This document shows, piece by piece, positions 41,011 to 50,185 of a stretch of 64,000 nucleotides of DNA. The translations under genes were made by a program, and so were the position numbers. Origin of the DNA: JAYODW01 sp038116745 (lineage in GTDB: Bacteria; Pseudomonadota; Gammaproteobacteria; Ga0077536). The DNA lies in contig JAYODW010000026.1 in NCBI GenBank assembly GCA_038116745.1, positions 10,560 to 74,559 of the forward strand, read 5' to 3'. Below the pieces are notes generated by a model that was not told the DNA's origin, did no database searches, and saw only the letters and a list, made by a program, of their open reading frames with translations. Position 1 is the first letter of the stretch. Each line of letters starts with the position of its first letter.

Positions 41011-42852
41011 ATGTCCAGCAGCAAGCTACGCAATATCGCTATCGTCGCGCACGTAGACCACGGTAAAACCACGCTGGTCGACGAGCTTTTAAAGCAGTCC
41101 GGCACCCTTGACGCGAGACGCAGCCAGGGCGCTGAGCGAGTGATGGATTCAAACGACCTTGAGCGCGAGCGCGGGATCACAATCCTGGCGAAGAACACTG
41201 CTTTGACCTGGCAGGATTACCGCATCAACGTTGTCGACACGCCGGGGCACGCAGATTTCGGTGGGGAGGTCGAACGGATCCTGTCGATGGTCGATTCCGT
41301 GCTCCTGCTGGTCGACGCCGTTGACGGCCCGATGCCGCAGACACGGTTTGTGACGCAGAAAGCCTTCGCGCAGGGTCTTAATCCGCTGGTGGTCATCAAC
41401 AAGTGCGACCGCGATGGTGCACGGCCACACTGGGTTCTGGACCAGACCTTCGAGCTGTTTGATCGCCTCGGCGCCAGCGATGAGCAGTTGGACTTTCCGG
41501 TCGTCTATGCGTCGGCGATCAAGGGCTACGCTCGACATGAACCGGAGGGCGTCGAGCAGGACATGAACATTCTGTTCGAAACCATCGTGCGGCATGTGCC
41601 GCCACCGAAGGTAGTGGCGCAGGGCGCGCTGCAGATGCAGATCAGCTCTCTCGACTATTCGAGCTATGTCGGAGCGATCGGGATCGGACGCATCACCCGC
41701 GGTACGGTGCATGCAAATCAGGGTGTGACTGTGATTAACCGCGATGGACAGTCGCGGCGTGGGCGCGTGCTCGAGGTGCTGGGTTTCCAGGGACTCAGAC
41801 GCGAGGCCCGGGAGAGTGCAGAGGCCGGCGACATCGTCGCCGTAACGGGAATTGATGAGCTCCGGATCTCGGACACGCTCTGCGATCCCGCCCAGCCGGA
41901 AGCGCTGCCCGCTTTATCCGTCGATGAGCCGACAGTCAGCATGACCTTCGAGGTGTCCGATTCTCCGTTTGCGGGGCGCGAGGGGCGCTTTGTCACGAGT
42001 CGCCAGATCCTCGAACGGCTCGAGCGGGAGCTGGTCCACAACGTCGCGCTGCGGGTGGAACCGACCGATGATCCGAAGGTCGTCCTGGTCTCGGGGCGCG
42101 GAGAGCTGCACCTGTCTATCCTCATCGAGAACATGCGACGTGAGGGCTATGCTTTTTGTGTCGGGCGGCCGAAGGTAATTATCAAACACATCGATGGCGT
42201 TGCCTCTGAGCCGTACGAGCAACTCCTGGTAGACGTTCCCGAGACCTACCAGGGTGCGGTAATGGAACGGCTCGGTTCGCGGCGCGGAACAGTGCTCAAC
42301 ATGCAGCCCGACGGTAACGGGCGGGTGCGCCTCGATTACAGTATTCCGGCCCGCGGACTGATCGGTTTCAGGACGGAGTTTCTGACCGCGACTTCGGGCA
42401 CGGGCCTGATCTTCCACAGCTTTGACAACTATCGGCCCCAGCACGGCGGGCCCATCGCGCCGCGCAAAAACGGGGTGCTGATCAGCAACGCGGATGGCAA
42501 GGCACTGGCCTTCGCGCTGTTCAATCTGCAGGAGCGTGGCCGCTTGTTCGTGCGTCCAGGGGATGACATCTTCGAGGGGATGATCGTCGGCATTCACGCA
42601 CGCGAAAACGACCTGGTGGTCAACGCGATGAAAGCCAAACAGCTGACCAATATCCGCGCCGCCGGCAACGATGAAAATATTTTGCTGACCCCGGCTCTGC
42701 GGTTCGATCTTGAACAGGCGATCGAGTTCATTGCGGATGATGAGCTGGTTGAGGTCACACCCGAGGCGATCCGCTTGCGCAAGCGCGAGCTGAACGAGAC
42801 TGATCGCAAACGCTCTCAGCGAGCACTTGAGCGGGCGGCTACGGTGGCGTGA
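41011..42852 (+). CDS. typA: TypA/BipA, ribosome-binding translational GTPase
   Basis: 613 residues. G1 AHVDHGKTTLVDELL, G2 region RGITI, G3 DTPGHADFGGEVER, G4 NKCDRDGARP, then EF-G-like domains II, III and V and the TypA-specific C-terminal domain (RAAGNDENILLTPALRF). It assists ribosome assembly and translation at low temperature or stress. dtd overlaps its end in a GTGA arrangement. Confidence 0.97.
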   Translation: MSSSKLRNIAIVAHVDHGKTTLVDELLKQSGTLDARRSQGAERVMDSNDLERERGITILAKNTALTWQDYRINVVDTPGHADFGGEVERILSMVDSVLLLVDAVDGPMPQTRFVTQKAFAQGLNPLVVINKCDRDGARPHWVLDQTFELFDRLGASDEQLDFPVVYASAIKGYARHEPEGVEQDMNILFETIVRHVPPPKVVAQGALQMQISSLDYSSYVGAIGIGRITRGTVHANQGVTVINRDGQSRRGRVLEVLGFQGLRREARESAEAGDIVAVTGIDELRISDTLCDPAQPEALPALSVDEPTVSMTFEVSDSPFAGREGRFVTSRQILERLERELVHNVALRVEPTDDPKVVLVSGRGELHLSILIENMRREGYAFCVGRPKVIIKHIDGVASEPYEQLLVDVPETYQGAVMERLGSRRGTVLNMQPDGNGRVRLDYSIPARGLIGFRTEFLTATSGTGLIFHSFDNYRPQHGGPIAPRKNGVLISNADGKALAFALFNLQERGRLFVRPGDDIFEGMIVGIHARENDLVVNAMKAKQLTNIRAAGNDENILLTPALRFDLEQAIEFIADDELVEVTPEAIRLRKRELNETDRKRSQRALERAATVA

Positions 42853-43286
42853 TTGCGCTGTTGCAGCGTGTTGATGGGGCCGCCGTCGAAGTTGATGGCG
42901 CACCTGTTGCGCGCATAGACCGGGGTCTGCTGGTATTCCTCGGTGTGCAGCAGGGTGATGCAGAAAGCGAGGCTGTGCGTATTGTTGCCCGGCTCCTCGG
43001 CTACCGCGTTTTTCCGGATGCAGCGGGCAGAATGAATCGCTCCCTCGCCGATCTTAGGGGCGGCCTGCTGCTGGTGCCCCAGTTCACCCTGGCTGCGCAT
43101 ACACGTCGCGGTCAGCGGCCCAGCTTCTCAAGCGCCGCGCCGCCCGAGATCGGCGAGCGATTGTTCAACGCAGTCGTGCAGGAGGCCCGCAGGCTTCACG
43201 AGACGGTGGAAGCCGGCGTTTTTGGCGCCGATATGAAGGTGTCCCTGGTCAATGACGGACCCGTGACGTTCTGGCTCGAAGTCTGA
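42849..43286 (+). CDS. dtd: Dtd, D-aminoacyl-tRNA deacylase
   Basis: 145 residues. GTG start overlapping the typA TGA. The Gly-cisPro motif NDGPVTFWLEV at the C-terminus and the VPQFTLAA loop (usually SQFTL; here Pro replaces the Ser) mark the active site. It removes D-amino acids from mischarged tRNA. The Pro substitution is a small departure from the family. Confidence 0.94.
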   Translation: MIALLQRVDGAAVEVDGAPVARIDRGLLVFLGVQQGDAESEAVRIVARLLGYRVFPDAAGRMNRSLADLRGGLLLVPQFTLAAHTRRGQRPSFSSAAPPEIGERLFNAVVQEARRLHETVEAGVFGADMKVSLVNDGPVTFWLEV

Positions 43287-43309
43287 CCGCAGCCGCCGGA
43301 GGTTTCTGC

Positions 43310-44194
43310 CTAATTCTGAGCGAAGCTGGCGATAGCGGCAGCGGTGCGCGCAGCCCCATTGCCGAGGGTGATGGAGTAGTGGTTGGTGCCTTCCAGTTCA
43401 CGCCAGTCGAGATGGTCTATGGCGGTCACTTTGGCCTGAACGGCGCTGCGGCGCATGAGCGGCTCGGGCTGATCGAGCAATCCGCGTTCTGCGGTCAGAA
43501 GGAGCATAGGCAGCTTGACCTGGTCGATCATGTTGACCATTTCCGGGCGCATCGGGTCGAGTCCGTCGGTGCGCACCGCCGCCTCGGCGACCCGGCTCCT
43601 GAGACGAGGTTCCTCGCCGATCAGGTCGTAATCAAAGTACGCCTCTACATAGGCGTTCCAGGCCTCCGTCCGGCTGAAAGCCGGATGCTCGCGCCAGAAG
43701 GCGCGATAGGCAGCCCGATCGGGAAACTCCAGCTCAAGCCGCGCCAGCGCGGGGCCGAGGGTTTTTTCCAGAAGCTGTTCCGGTACGAGTCCTGCAGGCA
43801 AAGGCAGCGCGATACCGCCATCGACCAGTACGATGCGGGTCAGTAGATCTGGTCGGGTCGCGCCGAACTGAACTCCGATATAAGCCCCGAGAGAATGCCC
43901 GGCGAATGCGACCGGGGCGCCGATGAGCTGGTCGATCAATTGACTGAGATCGTCAACGTGACGGCCAAGACCGAAAGGGCCCGGCAGACCGTTGCTTGCA
44001 CCTCGCCCGCGCAGATCCGGCGCGTAGACATTGAATCCGGCGGGCAGATGGGCGACGACTTCGGCCCAGGCCATGTGGGAGGCACTTATCCCGTGCACCA
44101 GCAGCAGATTGGGACCATCCCCGGGCCAGTGCGCCACGCTCAGCGGGCCGTCCTCCAGCTCAACTTGAACGAGACGTTTTTGTGCTTGCATCAT
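43310..44194 (-). CDS. Alpha/beta hydrolase
   Basis: 294 residues. Oxyanion region LLLVHGISASHMAW, nucleophile elbow FAGHSLGAY (Ser in GHSLG), acid near LLLTAERGLLDQP, and a late His in EGTNHYSITLG. Substrate unknown. It is divergent from the flavodoxin-like gene at 44318 and close to dtd (convergent). Two ATG codons begin the frame. Confidence 0.85.
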   Translation of the reverse strand: MMQAQKRLVQVELEDGPLSVAHWPGDGPNLLLVHGISASHMAWAEVVAHLPAGFNVYAPDLRGRGASNGLPGPFGLGRHVDDLSQLIDQLIGAPVAFAGHSLGAYIGVQFGATRPDLLTRIVLVDGGIALPLPAGLVPEQLLEKTLGPALARLELEFPDRAAYRAFWREHPAFSRTEAWNAYVEAYFDYDLIGEEPRLRSRVAEAAVRTDGLDPMRPEMVNMIDQVKLPMLLLTAERGLLDQPEPLMRRSAVQAKVTAIDHLDWRELEGTNHYSITLGNGAARTAAAIASFAQN

Positions 44195-44317
44195 GTCAAT
44201 CCATCAGATTCGTGGCGGAGAGCCGCGCGTCGGAACGACAGGACGCCCTGTCCGCGGCGGCGCCAGTGTACCTCTCACCATGAGCTGTTCGTTTGAACCA
44301 TCCCGGAATCTGGCTAG

Positions 44318-44782
44318 ATGACGCGGCATTTGATGGTAGTGCACCACTCCCAGTCCGGCTCCACCTCCCGGCTGGCACAGGCGCTGGTCAGCGGCGCACG
44401 CGATCCCGTCGTCAGCGGGGTGGTCTGTTCCCTGTGGGATGCGCTTAGAGCTGGTGCGGAAGACGTGCGCCGGGCCGATGCCGTGATCCTCGCCACACCG
44501 GAAAATTTCGGCTACATGGCGGGGGCCATGAAGCATTTCTTCGACACCATTTACTACTCCTGTATCGAACACACGCAGGGCTTGCCCTATGCGCTGGTGG
44601 TCAAAGCCGGCAATGACGGGCTGGGTGCGGTGCAGGCCATGCAGCGCATCATCGCCGGCCTGCGCTGGCGGGAAGTGGCTGAGCCCATCATCGTGCGAGG
44701 AGAACTTGGCAATGACGCACTCGAGCGCTGTCGTGAGCTGGGGCTGACATTCTCTGCGGGTCTCGAAAGCGGGGTGTTCTGA
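44318..44782 (+). CDS. Flavodoxin-like NAD(P)H-dependent oxidoreductase
   Basis: 154 residues, start ATG at 44318 (MTRHLMVVHHSQSGST). Flavodoxin-type FMN loop HHSQSGSTSRLAQAL and the second loop TPENFGYMAGAMKHFFDTIYY. It probably uses FMN and passes electrons or reduces quinones. It lies 66 bases upstream of the Rieske oxygenase in the same direction and could belong to its electron supply; that is an inference from position. Confidence 0.8.
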   Translation: MTRHLMVVHHSQSGSTSRLAQALVSGARDPVVSGVVCSLWDALRAGAEDVRRADAVILATPENFGYMAGAMKHFFDTIYYSCIEHTQGLPYALVVKAGNDGLGAVQAMQRIIAGLRWREVAEPIIVRGELGNDALERCRELGLTFSAGLESGVF

Positions 44783-44848
44783 CCGATGCCGGAATGCTGC
44801 TGTGAATAGACTAAACTTGCGCCGGTTATCGAACTCGGGTGCCGCTTG

Positions 44849-45964
44849 ATGGAGGCAGAGACTGTAGTGATGGCTGCCGAGCGCAGTCAGCGGGACATCC
44901 GCCGGACAGGGATAGACCGGGACTTCTGGTTCCCGGTCGCGCGAACCCGGGACGTCAAACCTGGCCGTCCGCATGCCGTGAGCTTTGCCGGTGAACCTGT
45001 GGTCATCGCGCGGACCGCGGGGGGTGAGCTGTTCGCGCTCGAAGACCGCTGTGCGCATCGCCAGGTGCCGCTGCGTCACGGTGTGGTGACAGAGCGCTCT
45101 ATCCGCTGCGGTTATCACGGCTGGGAGTATGGCGCGGACGGGCAGTGCATCAGCGTGCCTTATCTCGACAGCTGCAGCATGAAGCCCAACTGCGTGCGCA
45201 GCTACCCGGTGCGGGAAGCCTACGGGCTGGTGTTTATTTTTCCGGGCGCGCCCTCGCGCGCGTCGACAGTGCCTTTCCCGGAAGTCCCGTCGGCATCCGA
45301 TCCGGCCTATAAGACCCGCTATCTCGATCGGCGCGTCGGCTGCCACTACACGTTCATGCATGAAAATCTGATGGATATGAACCATCAGTTTCTGCATCGA
45401 CGCCTGATGGGCGGGATCAGGACGCTCTACCTCGGGTCGCGCGAGGGGCCGAACTGGGTGGAGGCCGACTACACCTTCAAGCGCGCCAGTGGCAAGCAGC
45501 CACTGGGTGAGAAGGTCATGCTCGGCAAGCGCCCGACCGCCGCGATCGGCGAACGTGACCTGATGACCATCCGCACCGAATACCCGTACCAGACTCTGCG
45601 TTTCTGGACTGCGGGCAGTGAGCACCCTGCGCTCGATTTATGGAACGTTTATATCCCGGTTGACCGAGAGCAGCGGGAGAATCACACCTTCGGGCTGATG
45701 ATGATCCGTCGCCCGGGCATGCGCTTCCTGCTCGATCTGATGTGGCCGGCGATCGTGTGGTTCACCAACGGAATCTTTGCTGAGGACCGCTGGATCTGTG
45801 AGCTGGAGCAGGCCGCATTCGATGAGGTCGGTGCAGATCGCAATCACGAGATCTTCCCCGCTATCCGTAGCCTGCGGCGGGTACTGGTCGAGAACGGTAT
45901 CTCTCTGGAGAATTCGGACCCGCAGGTCCAGGCGGTCCCTCTGTCACGCCTCGCGGTCGGCTAG
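44849..45964 (+). CDS. Rieske-type ring-hydroxylating oxygenase, alpha-subunit-like
   Basis: 371 residues from the ATG at 44849. A Rieske domain with CAHRQVPLRHG and CGYHGWEYG (CxH...CxxH, 2Fe-2S) and a catalytic domain with ENLMDMNHQFLHRR, matching the NxxDxxHxxxH mononuclear iron site. It resembles vanillate demethylase- and phthalate-type oxygenases; substrate unknown. The stop overlaps the convergent hemF stop by 21 bases. Confidence 0.88.
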   Translation: MEAETVVMAAERSQRDIRRTGIDRDFWFPVARTRDVKPGRPHAVSFAGEPVVIARTAGGELFALEDRCAHRQVPLRHGVVTERSIRCGYHGWEYGADGQCISVPYLDSCSMKPNCVRSYPVREAYGLVFIFPGAPSRASTVPFPEVPSASDPAYKTRYLDRRVGCHYTFMHENLMDMNHQFLHRRLMGGIRTLYLGSREGPNWVEADYTFKRASGKQPLGEKVMLGKRPTAAIGERDLMTIRTEYPYQTLRFWTAGSEHPALDLWNVYIPVDREQRENHTFGLMMIRRPGMRFLLDLMWPAIVWFTNGIFAEDRWICELEQAAFDEVGADRNHEIFPAIRSLRRVLVENGISLENSDPQVQAVPLSRLAVG

Positions 45965-46879
45965 CCAGTTCCGGGGACGGATGAAATCGCTGTAAAGCCG
46001 GGCTTCTGCAGACCCGGGCTCGGGTGTCCAGCCATAGCGCCAGCGCACCTCGGGCGGCAGGGACATCAGGATCGATTCCGTACGGCCACCCGTCTGCAGC
46101 CCGAACAGCGTGCCCCGGTCGTACACCAGATTGAATTCTACGTAGCGACCTCGCCGGTAGAGCTGGAAATCGCGTTCACGCTCGCCGAACGGTGTGGCTC
46201 TGCGCTGGAGAACGATCGGTAGGTACGCGTCGAGATAAGCCTGGCCGACGCGTTTGATGAAATCGAAACATTGTTCGAACGGCCATTCGTTCAGGTCGTC
46301 GAAGAACAATCCACCGATCCCGCGCTGTTCCCCTCGATGCTTGAGGTGGAAGTAGTCATCGCACCATTGTTTGAAGCGGGGGTAAACCGTATCGCCGAAG
46401 GGCACGCAAGCGTCGCGCGCGGCCTGATGCCAGGCAACCGCGTCTTCTTCAAAACCGTAGTAAGGCGTGAGATCAAAGCCTCCGCCGAACCACCAGACGG
46501 GTTCCTCGTCCGGCTTTTCTGCAACGAACAGGCGTACGTTCGCGTGCGAGGTCGGCACGTAGGGGTTCTGTGGGTGTACCACCAGGGAAACACCCATCGC
46601 CCGGAAGCCACGCCCTGCCAGGGCGGGCCGGCTGGCGGTCGCTGCCGCAGGGAGATTCGTGCCGGTAACTTCCGAAAAATTGACCCCGGCCTGCTCGAAG
46701 GTGTCTCCCTGCGAGAGAACCCGGCTGCGGCCTCCACCGCCCTCAGCTCTTTCCCAGCGGTCTTCAACGAAGCGCCCGCGACCGTCGCAGTCCTCCAGTG
46801 CGCTGCAGATCCGATCCTGCAGGTGTTGCAGCCAGGTCTGAACGGCAACGGTATCAATCGTCTGTGATGTGTCCGACAT
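45944..46879 (-). CDS. hemF: HemF, oxygen-dependent coproporphyrinogen III oxidase
   Basis: 311 residues from the ATG at 46879, which has AAAGG upstream; a longer frame goes to 46915. Signature regions: WWFGGGFDLTPYYGFEEDA, NPYVPTSHANVRLF, FEQAGVNFSEVTGTNLP and EFNLVYDRGTLFGLQTGGR. It converts coproporphyrinogen to protoporphyrinogen in aerobic haem synthesis. Divergent from hisB. Confidence 0.97.
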   Translation of the reverse strand: MSDTSQTIDTVAVQTWLQHLQDRICSALEDCDGRGRFVEDRWERAEGGGGRSRVLSQGDTFEQAGVNFSEVTGTNLPAAATASRPALAGRGFRAMGVSLVVHPQNPYVPTSHANVRLFVAEKPDEEPVWWFGGGFDLTPYYGFEEDAVAWHQAARDACVPFGDTVYPRFKQWCDDYFHLKHRGEQRGIGGLFFDDLNEWPFEQCFDFIKRVGQAYLDAYLPIVLQRRATPFGERERDFQLYRRGRYVEFNLVYDRGTLFGLQTGGRTESILMSLPPEVRWRYGWTPEPGSAEARLYSDFIRPRNWLADREA

Positions 46880-46978
46880 CGGCCTTTTCATGTCAGGGGT
46901 GGCGCAACTTACCAAACCGGAATCGACCTGTTAATGTACGCCCGCCCTCGCCGACCTCGATCTTTGAGCCCAGACTTC

Positions 46979-47572
46979 ATGAGCACGCGCAGCGCCCGCA
47001 TCGAACGGGCCACTAAAGAGACCCAGATCACCGTGGCCGTCAATCTCGACGGCACGGGCCGTTGTGAACTCAACTCAGGCCTGCCTTTTCTCGACCATAT
47101 GCTCGACCAGGTGGCGCGGCATGGCGTCATCGATCTGGAGGTCAAGGCACAGGGTGATCTGGAGATAGACGCGCATCATACGGTCGAAGACATCGGCATC
47201 ACGCTGGGCAAGGCCCTGAGGCAGGCGGTAGGCGAAAAGCGGGCGATCCGGCGCTATGGACACGCGTACGTGCCACTCGACGAAGCGCTGTCCAGGGTTG
47301 TAATCGACCTTTCCGGGCGTCCCGGCCTTGAGTACGCGGTCGATTTTCCACGTGCTCGGGTCGGCGAATTCGATGTGGACCTGTTTTTCGAGTTTTTCCA
47401 GGGCCTCGTCAATCACGCCCAGTGCACGCTGCACATCGATGCGCTGCGCGGACGTAACGCTCACCACATCATCGAAACGGTGTTTAAAGCCTTCGGTCGC
47501 GCGCTGCGCATGGCGGTAGAGCTCGATCCGCGTATGGGAGACGAGCTGCCCTCCACCAAAGGGATGCTCTGA
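46979..47572 (+). CDS. hisB: HisB, imidazoleglycerol-phosphate dehydratase
   Basis: 197 residues from the ATG at 46979 (MSTRSARIERATKETQ), the usual single-domain size; the earlier frame start at 46934 is not family-like. Two metal-binding His motifs: DAHHTVEDIGITLG and NAHHIIETVFKAFGRALRMA. Histidine biosynthesis. hisH follows after 30 bases. Confidence 0.96.
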   Translation: MSTRSARIERATKETQITVAVNLDGTGRCELNSGLPFLDHMLDQVARHGVIDLEVKAQGDLEIDAHHTVEDIGITLGKALRQAVGEKRAIRRYGHAYVPLDEALSRVVIDLSGRPGLEYAVDFPRARVGEFDVDLFFEFFQGLVNHAQCTLHIDALRGRNAHHIIETVFKAFGRALRMAVELDPRMGDELPSTKGML

Positions 47573-47602
47573 AGCCCCGCGACCCCGCCGGGTTCTCTCT
47601 GT

Positions 47603-48256
47603 ATGTCGACCATTGCCGTGATTGATTACGGAGGCAGCAATCTGCGCTCTGTGGCCAAAGCGGTGGAAACCGTGGCAGACGCCCGCGACCGTGTCATCGT
47701 TACTGAAGATGCTGCCGCGATTGCGCGGGCCGCTCGGGTGGTATTCCCCGGGCAGGGCGCGATCGGCACCTGTATGCGGCGGCTGCGCGAAGCCGGTCTG
47801 GTCGATGTTGTACGTGAGGCGGCAAGGTCGCGCCCGTTTCTCGGGATCTGCCTCGGGCTGCAGTCCCTCATGACGGACAGCGATGAAGATGGTGGTACCG
47901 ACTGTCTGGACATTTTTCCGGGAGGCGTGAGGCGCTTTCCGCTCGAACCACCGCCGGCAGCCGACGGCACTCCGCGCAAGGTGCCGCACATGGGCTGGAA
48001 TGAGGTGGTCTGGACCGGCCCCCACCCCCTGATCAGCGGGATCACGTCAGGTGCCCGGTTCTACTTCGTGCACAGCTACTACGTAGTTCCTGCCGATGAC
48101 GCGGTAACGATTGGCCAGACCAGCTACATCGGCACGTTCACTTCAGCTGTGGCGGCCGATTTCGTCTTTGCGACCCAGTTTCATCCGGAAAAAAGCTCCC
48201 AGGCCGGACTCAGCCTGCTGCGTAATTTCGTAGCCTGGGACGGCGCCCCGGATTGA
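47603..48256 (+). CDS. hisH: HisH, glutaminase subunit of imidazole glycerol phosphate synthase
   Basis: 217 residues. Class I glutamine amidotransferase with DYGGSNLRSVAKA, the oxyanion/nucleophile segment FLGICLGLQSLM (catalytic Cys) and the His/Glu pair in TQFHPEKSSQAG. It supplies ammonia to HisF. The next gene downstream is on the opposite strand, so the usual hisA-hisF do not follow here. Confidence 0.95.
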   Translation: MSTIAVIDYGGSNLRSVAKAVETVADARDRVIVTEDAAAIARAARVVFPGQGAIGTCMRRLREAGLVDVVREAARSRPFLGICLGLQSLMTDSDEDGGTDCLDIFPGGVRRFPLEPPPAADGTPRKVPHMGWNEVVWTGPHPLISGITSGARFYFVHSYYVVPADDAVTIGQTSYIGTFTSAVAADFVFATQFHPEKSSQAGLSLLRNFVAWDGAPD

Positions 48257-48637
48257 GACCCTCACGCGGCGCTTCGCGTGGGTGCTGAAAAAGCGTTTCC
48301 CCAGGCTGTCCTGAGCCGCACTGCCTCGGCTAATCCTGCGAAGCTCAGTCGGCGCAGCGCAATTACGCGCCGATAAAGCCATCTCCGACGACCTTTTCGA
48401 GGGTTGCCGGACTTCAGGCTGGCTGGCGAGGTGTACAGGGGTGACTGTGCTGTGGTCCCGCTGGCACACGGTCGCCCGGATGTGCGCATGCCGACGGTGT
48501 TCGACCGCTGATGGCATCGAACATGATGTGCTCATGAGGAAGATGCGAGGCAGCCGACCCGTTCGATGCACCACTCCTCATCGGGTTGAACGCCAGTATC
48601 GGATGACGGGGACAGCGTGTGGTGACCTGGCGTTTGC
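48257..48637. other. Gene-free stretch between hisH and the DUF7064-like gene
   Basis: No convincing gene on either strand, although a minus-strand frame reads an Arg-rich segment (WLYRRVIALRRLSF). Near the left end CACGCG, GCGCTT, CGCGTG forms a 6-bp hairpin just after hisH, without a T tract. The stretch looks like a decayed or dispersed repeat-like segment; no transposon ends were seen. Confidence 0.45.
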
Positions 48638-49630
48638 TCAGGCGCCTGCTACCTTGGCCGCCACCTGGGCCGTCCCGCACCAGCGGTTGGTCGGGAATCC
48701 CTCCAGCACCGTACCGATACCGCTGCGGCCATCCGCCATGTGGAACTGATGCATGCTTATCGGCGATGGACAGTTGGCATAGGGCACCCAGTAATGGCTG
48801 GTGAGAATGGCGCTGTGTGCGCGATGTTCCGTGCCGTCGACATCCACCAGACGCAGCTCGCCCGCAGTGCCGAAGTGGCCACGACGGGTGAGTATGAGGT
48901 CGCCCTCACGCACGCCGCGAACGCGGCCATCGACCAGCGCATAGCCGTGCCGGAAGGTGTGCTGCTCACCGCGTGGCGCGGCACGGTCAAGTGACCAGAT
49001 CGAATGCAGCACCGAGCCGTCTTCAAAGTGCCCGTTGACCCAGGCGATAGCACTGAAAGCCGACTCGGGACGCGGTCCCCAACTGTGGTCCATGGTCGCA
49101 AGGCAGTCGATGTCGATATTCTCGCCGCGCAGTCTGAGAGAGCCGGCTATGCGCACGCTCATATCGAAATGCGCCGAGTATGCGGCGCCGAAACCGGTCG
49201 ATTCGCTGTTCGCGGCGGGATCCGCAACGGCCATCGGATCCATGTCTGGATCGTGGATATCGTACGGCTCCATGATGCCGGTGATCTCGAGATGCAGTTC
49301 CGTGTCGTCAAAGCCCTGGTAGTCGATGCGGTAGTCGCGAATCGAACCCGCCGTGAAGCTGAGCCCGTTGGGCAAGGTGAACGCCTCCGCGCGTTCGGGT
49401 ATCGGCAGGTGGTTCTGCATGTCCACATAGCGGGCCTGCGCCGGATCGTCGGCCTGGGCATCGACGATCTCGATGCCGCAGATACTGACCCCGAGACCTG
49501 TCCGGTGGACGATGTAGACCCAGCCGTGGAGGTTGCGCGCCGGCACGTAGAAGTTGAAAAAGCCAGTTTCGGCCCAGTCGTAGCCAAGACCGTCGGGTCG
49601 GTGGAAGTGGATGTCCTCGTTGCGAATCAC
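48638..49630 (-). CDS. DUF7064/DUF7065-like beta-rich protein
   Basis: 330 residues, start GTG at 49630, overlapping the upstream gene's TGA by 4 bases. Beta-rich, lipocalin/AttH-like architecture: FYVPARNLHGWVYIVHRTG, the conserved MDHSWGPRPES near the middle (about residue 186) and ATMDH before it. Proteins of this type often lie next to APH-like phosphotransferases, as here. They may bind or modify a hydrophobic compound, but function is unknown. Third gene of a coupled cassette. Confidence 0.7.
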   Translation of the reverse strand: MIRNEDIHFHRPDGLGYDWAETGFFNFYVPARNLHGWVYIVHRTGLGVSICGIEIVDAQADDPAQARYVDMQNHLPIPERAEAFTLPNGLSFTAGSIRDYRIDYQGFDDTELHLEITGIMEPYDIHDPDMDPMAVADPAANSESTGFGAAYSAHFDMSVRIAGSLRLRGENIDIDCLATMDHSWGPRPESAFSAIAWVNGHFEDGSVLHSIWSLDRAAPRGEQHTFRHGYALVDGRVRGVREGDLILTRRGHFGTAGELRLVDVDGTEHRAHSAILTSHYWVPYANCPSPISMHQFHMADGRSGIGTVLEGFPTNRWCGTAQVAAKVAGA

Positions 49631-50184
49631 GGGCGTTCTCCTGGGGTTGTGCGTTTGTTATGGGGTGCGGGTAGCTGCGCCTCGAGCGACGGCAGATCGG
49701 CGGCTGCGGCATCAAATCCGGTCGGCTCCAGCCATTTGCGTTCGCGTACCGTCTGTTCGCGTGCGGCCGCGAAAATCAGACGCCTCAACGTATCGCATTC
49801 GGCACCAGCGCCGGCGACGCGCTCGGCCAGGTCGCCGACATGGGCACGCAGGACACGGCTGCGCTCGACAAGTTCGGCGGGTTCGGCGCCGGCCCGGGCG
49901 AGCGTGTCTGTGCCCTCGGCGTGGGCGACAGCCAGCGCTCTGCGCGCAACGTCTTCCACGTCGAGCGCCTCAAGCAGTGCAGCGGCGAGGGTGACGTAGC
50001 GCGAGAGCTCGTCGCGGTCGTAGCGATAAGTCATCGGCAGCCGGTCCGCGATGAGCCTGAGCGTCGCCAGGACCAGGGCGCCCTGCTCCTGCGCCGTGGC
50101 ATCGGCCGGATCGATGGCCGGCAGGATGACGTGCTCCATGGCCCGGATCAGGGTGTCGATCTGCATTTCTGCGCGCAGGTCCAT
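49627..50184 (-). CDS. Small helical protein partnered with an APH-like kinase
   Basis: 185 residues from the ATG at 50184 (MDLRAEMQIDTLIRAMEH); the frame can extend to 50220. All-helical prediction, with VILPAIDPADATAQEQ, LRLIADRLPMTYRYDRDEL and an Arg/Glu-rich second half. It starts immediately after the kinase TGA and overlaps the DUF7064-like start (GTGA), so the three genes are co-translated. Similar small proteins accompany kinases of the LvaA type (LvaB-like); that role is inference. Confidence 0.6.
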   Translation of the reverse strand: MDLRAEMQIDTLIRAMEHVILPAIDPADATAQEQGALVLATLRLIADRLPMTYRYDRDELSRYVTLAAALLEALDVEDVARRALAVAHAEGTDTLARAGAEPAELVERSRVLRAHVGDLAERVAGAGAECDTLRRLIFAAAREQTVRERKWLEPTGFDAAAADLPSLEAQLPAPHNKRTTPGERP

Positions 50185-50185
50185 C

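Noticed and set aside
41914..42903. 329-residue antisense open frame over typA
   Set aside because: Shadow of typA, whose GTPase and domain motifs are intact.
44204..45625. 473-residue antisense open frame over the Rieske and flavodoxin-like genes
   Set aside because: No motifs, and it crosses two genes with intact metal- and FMN-binding signatures on the other strand.
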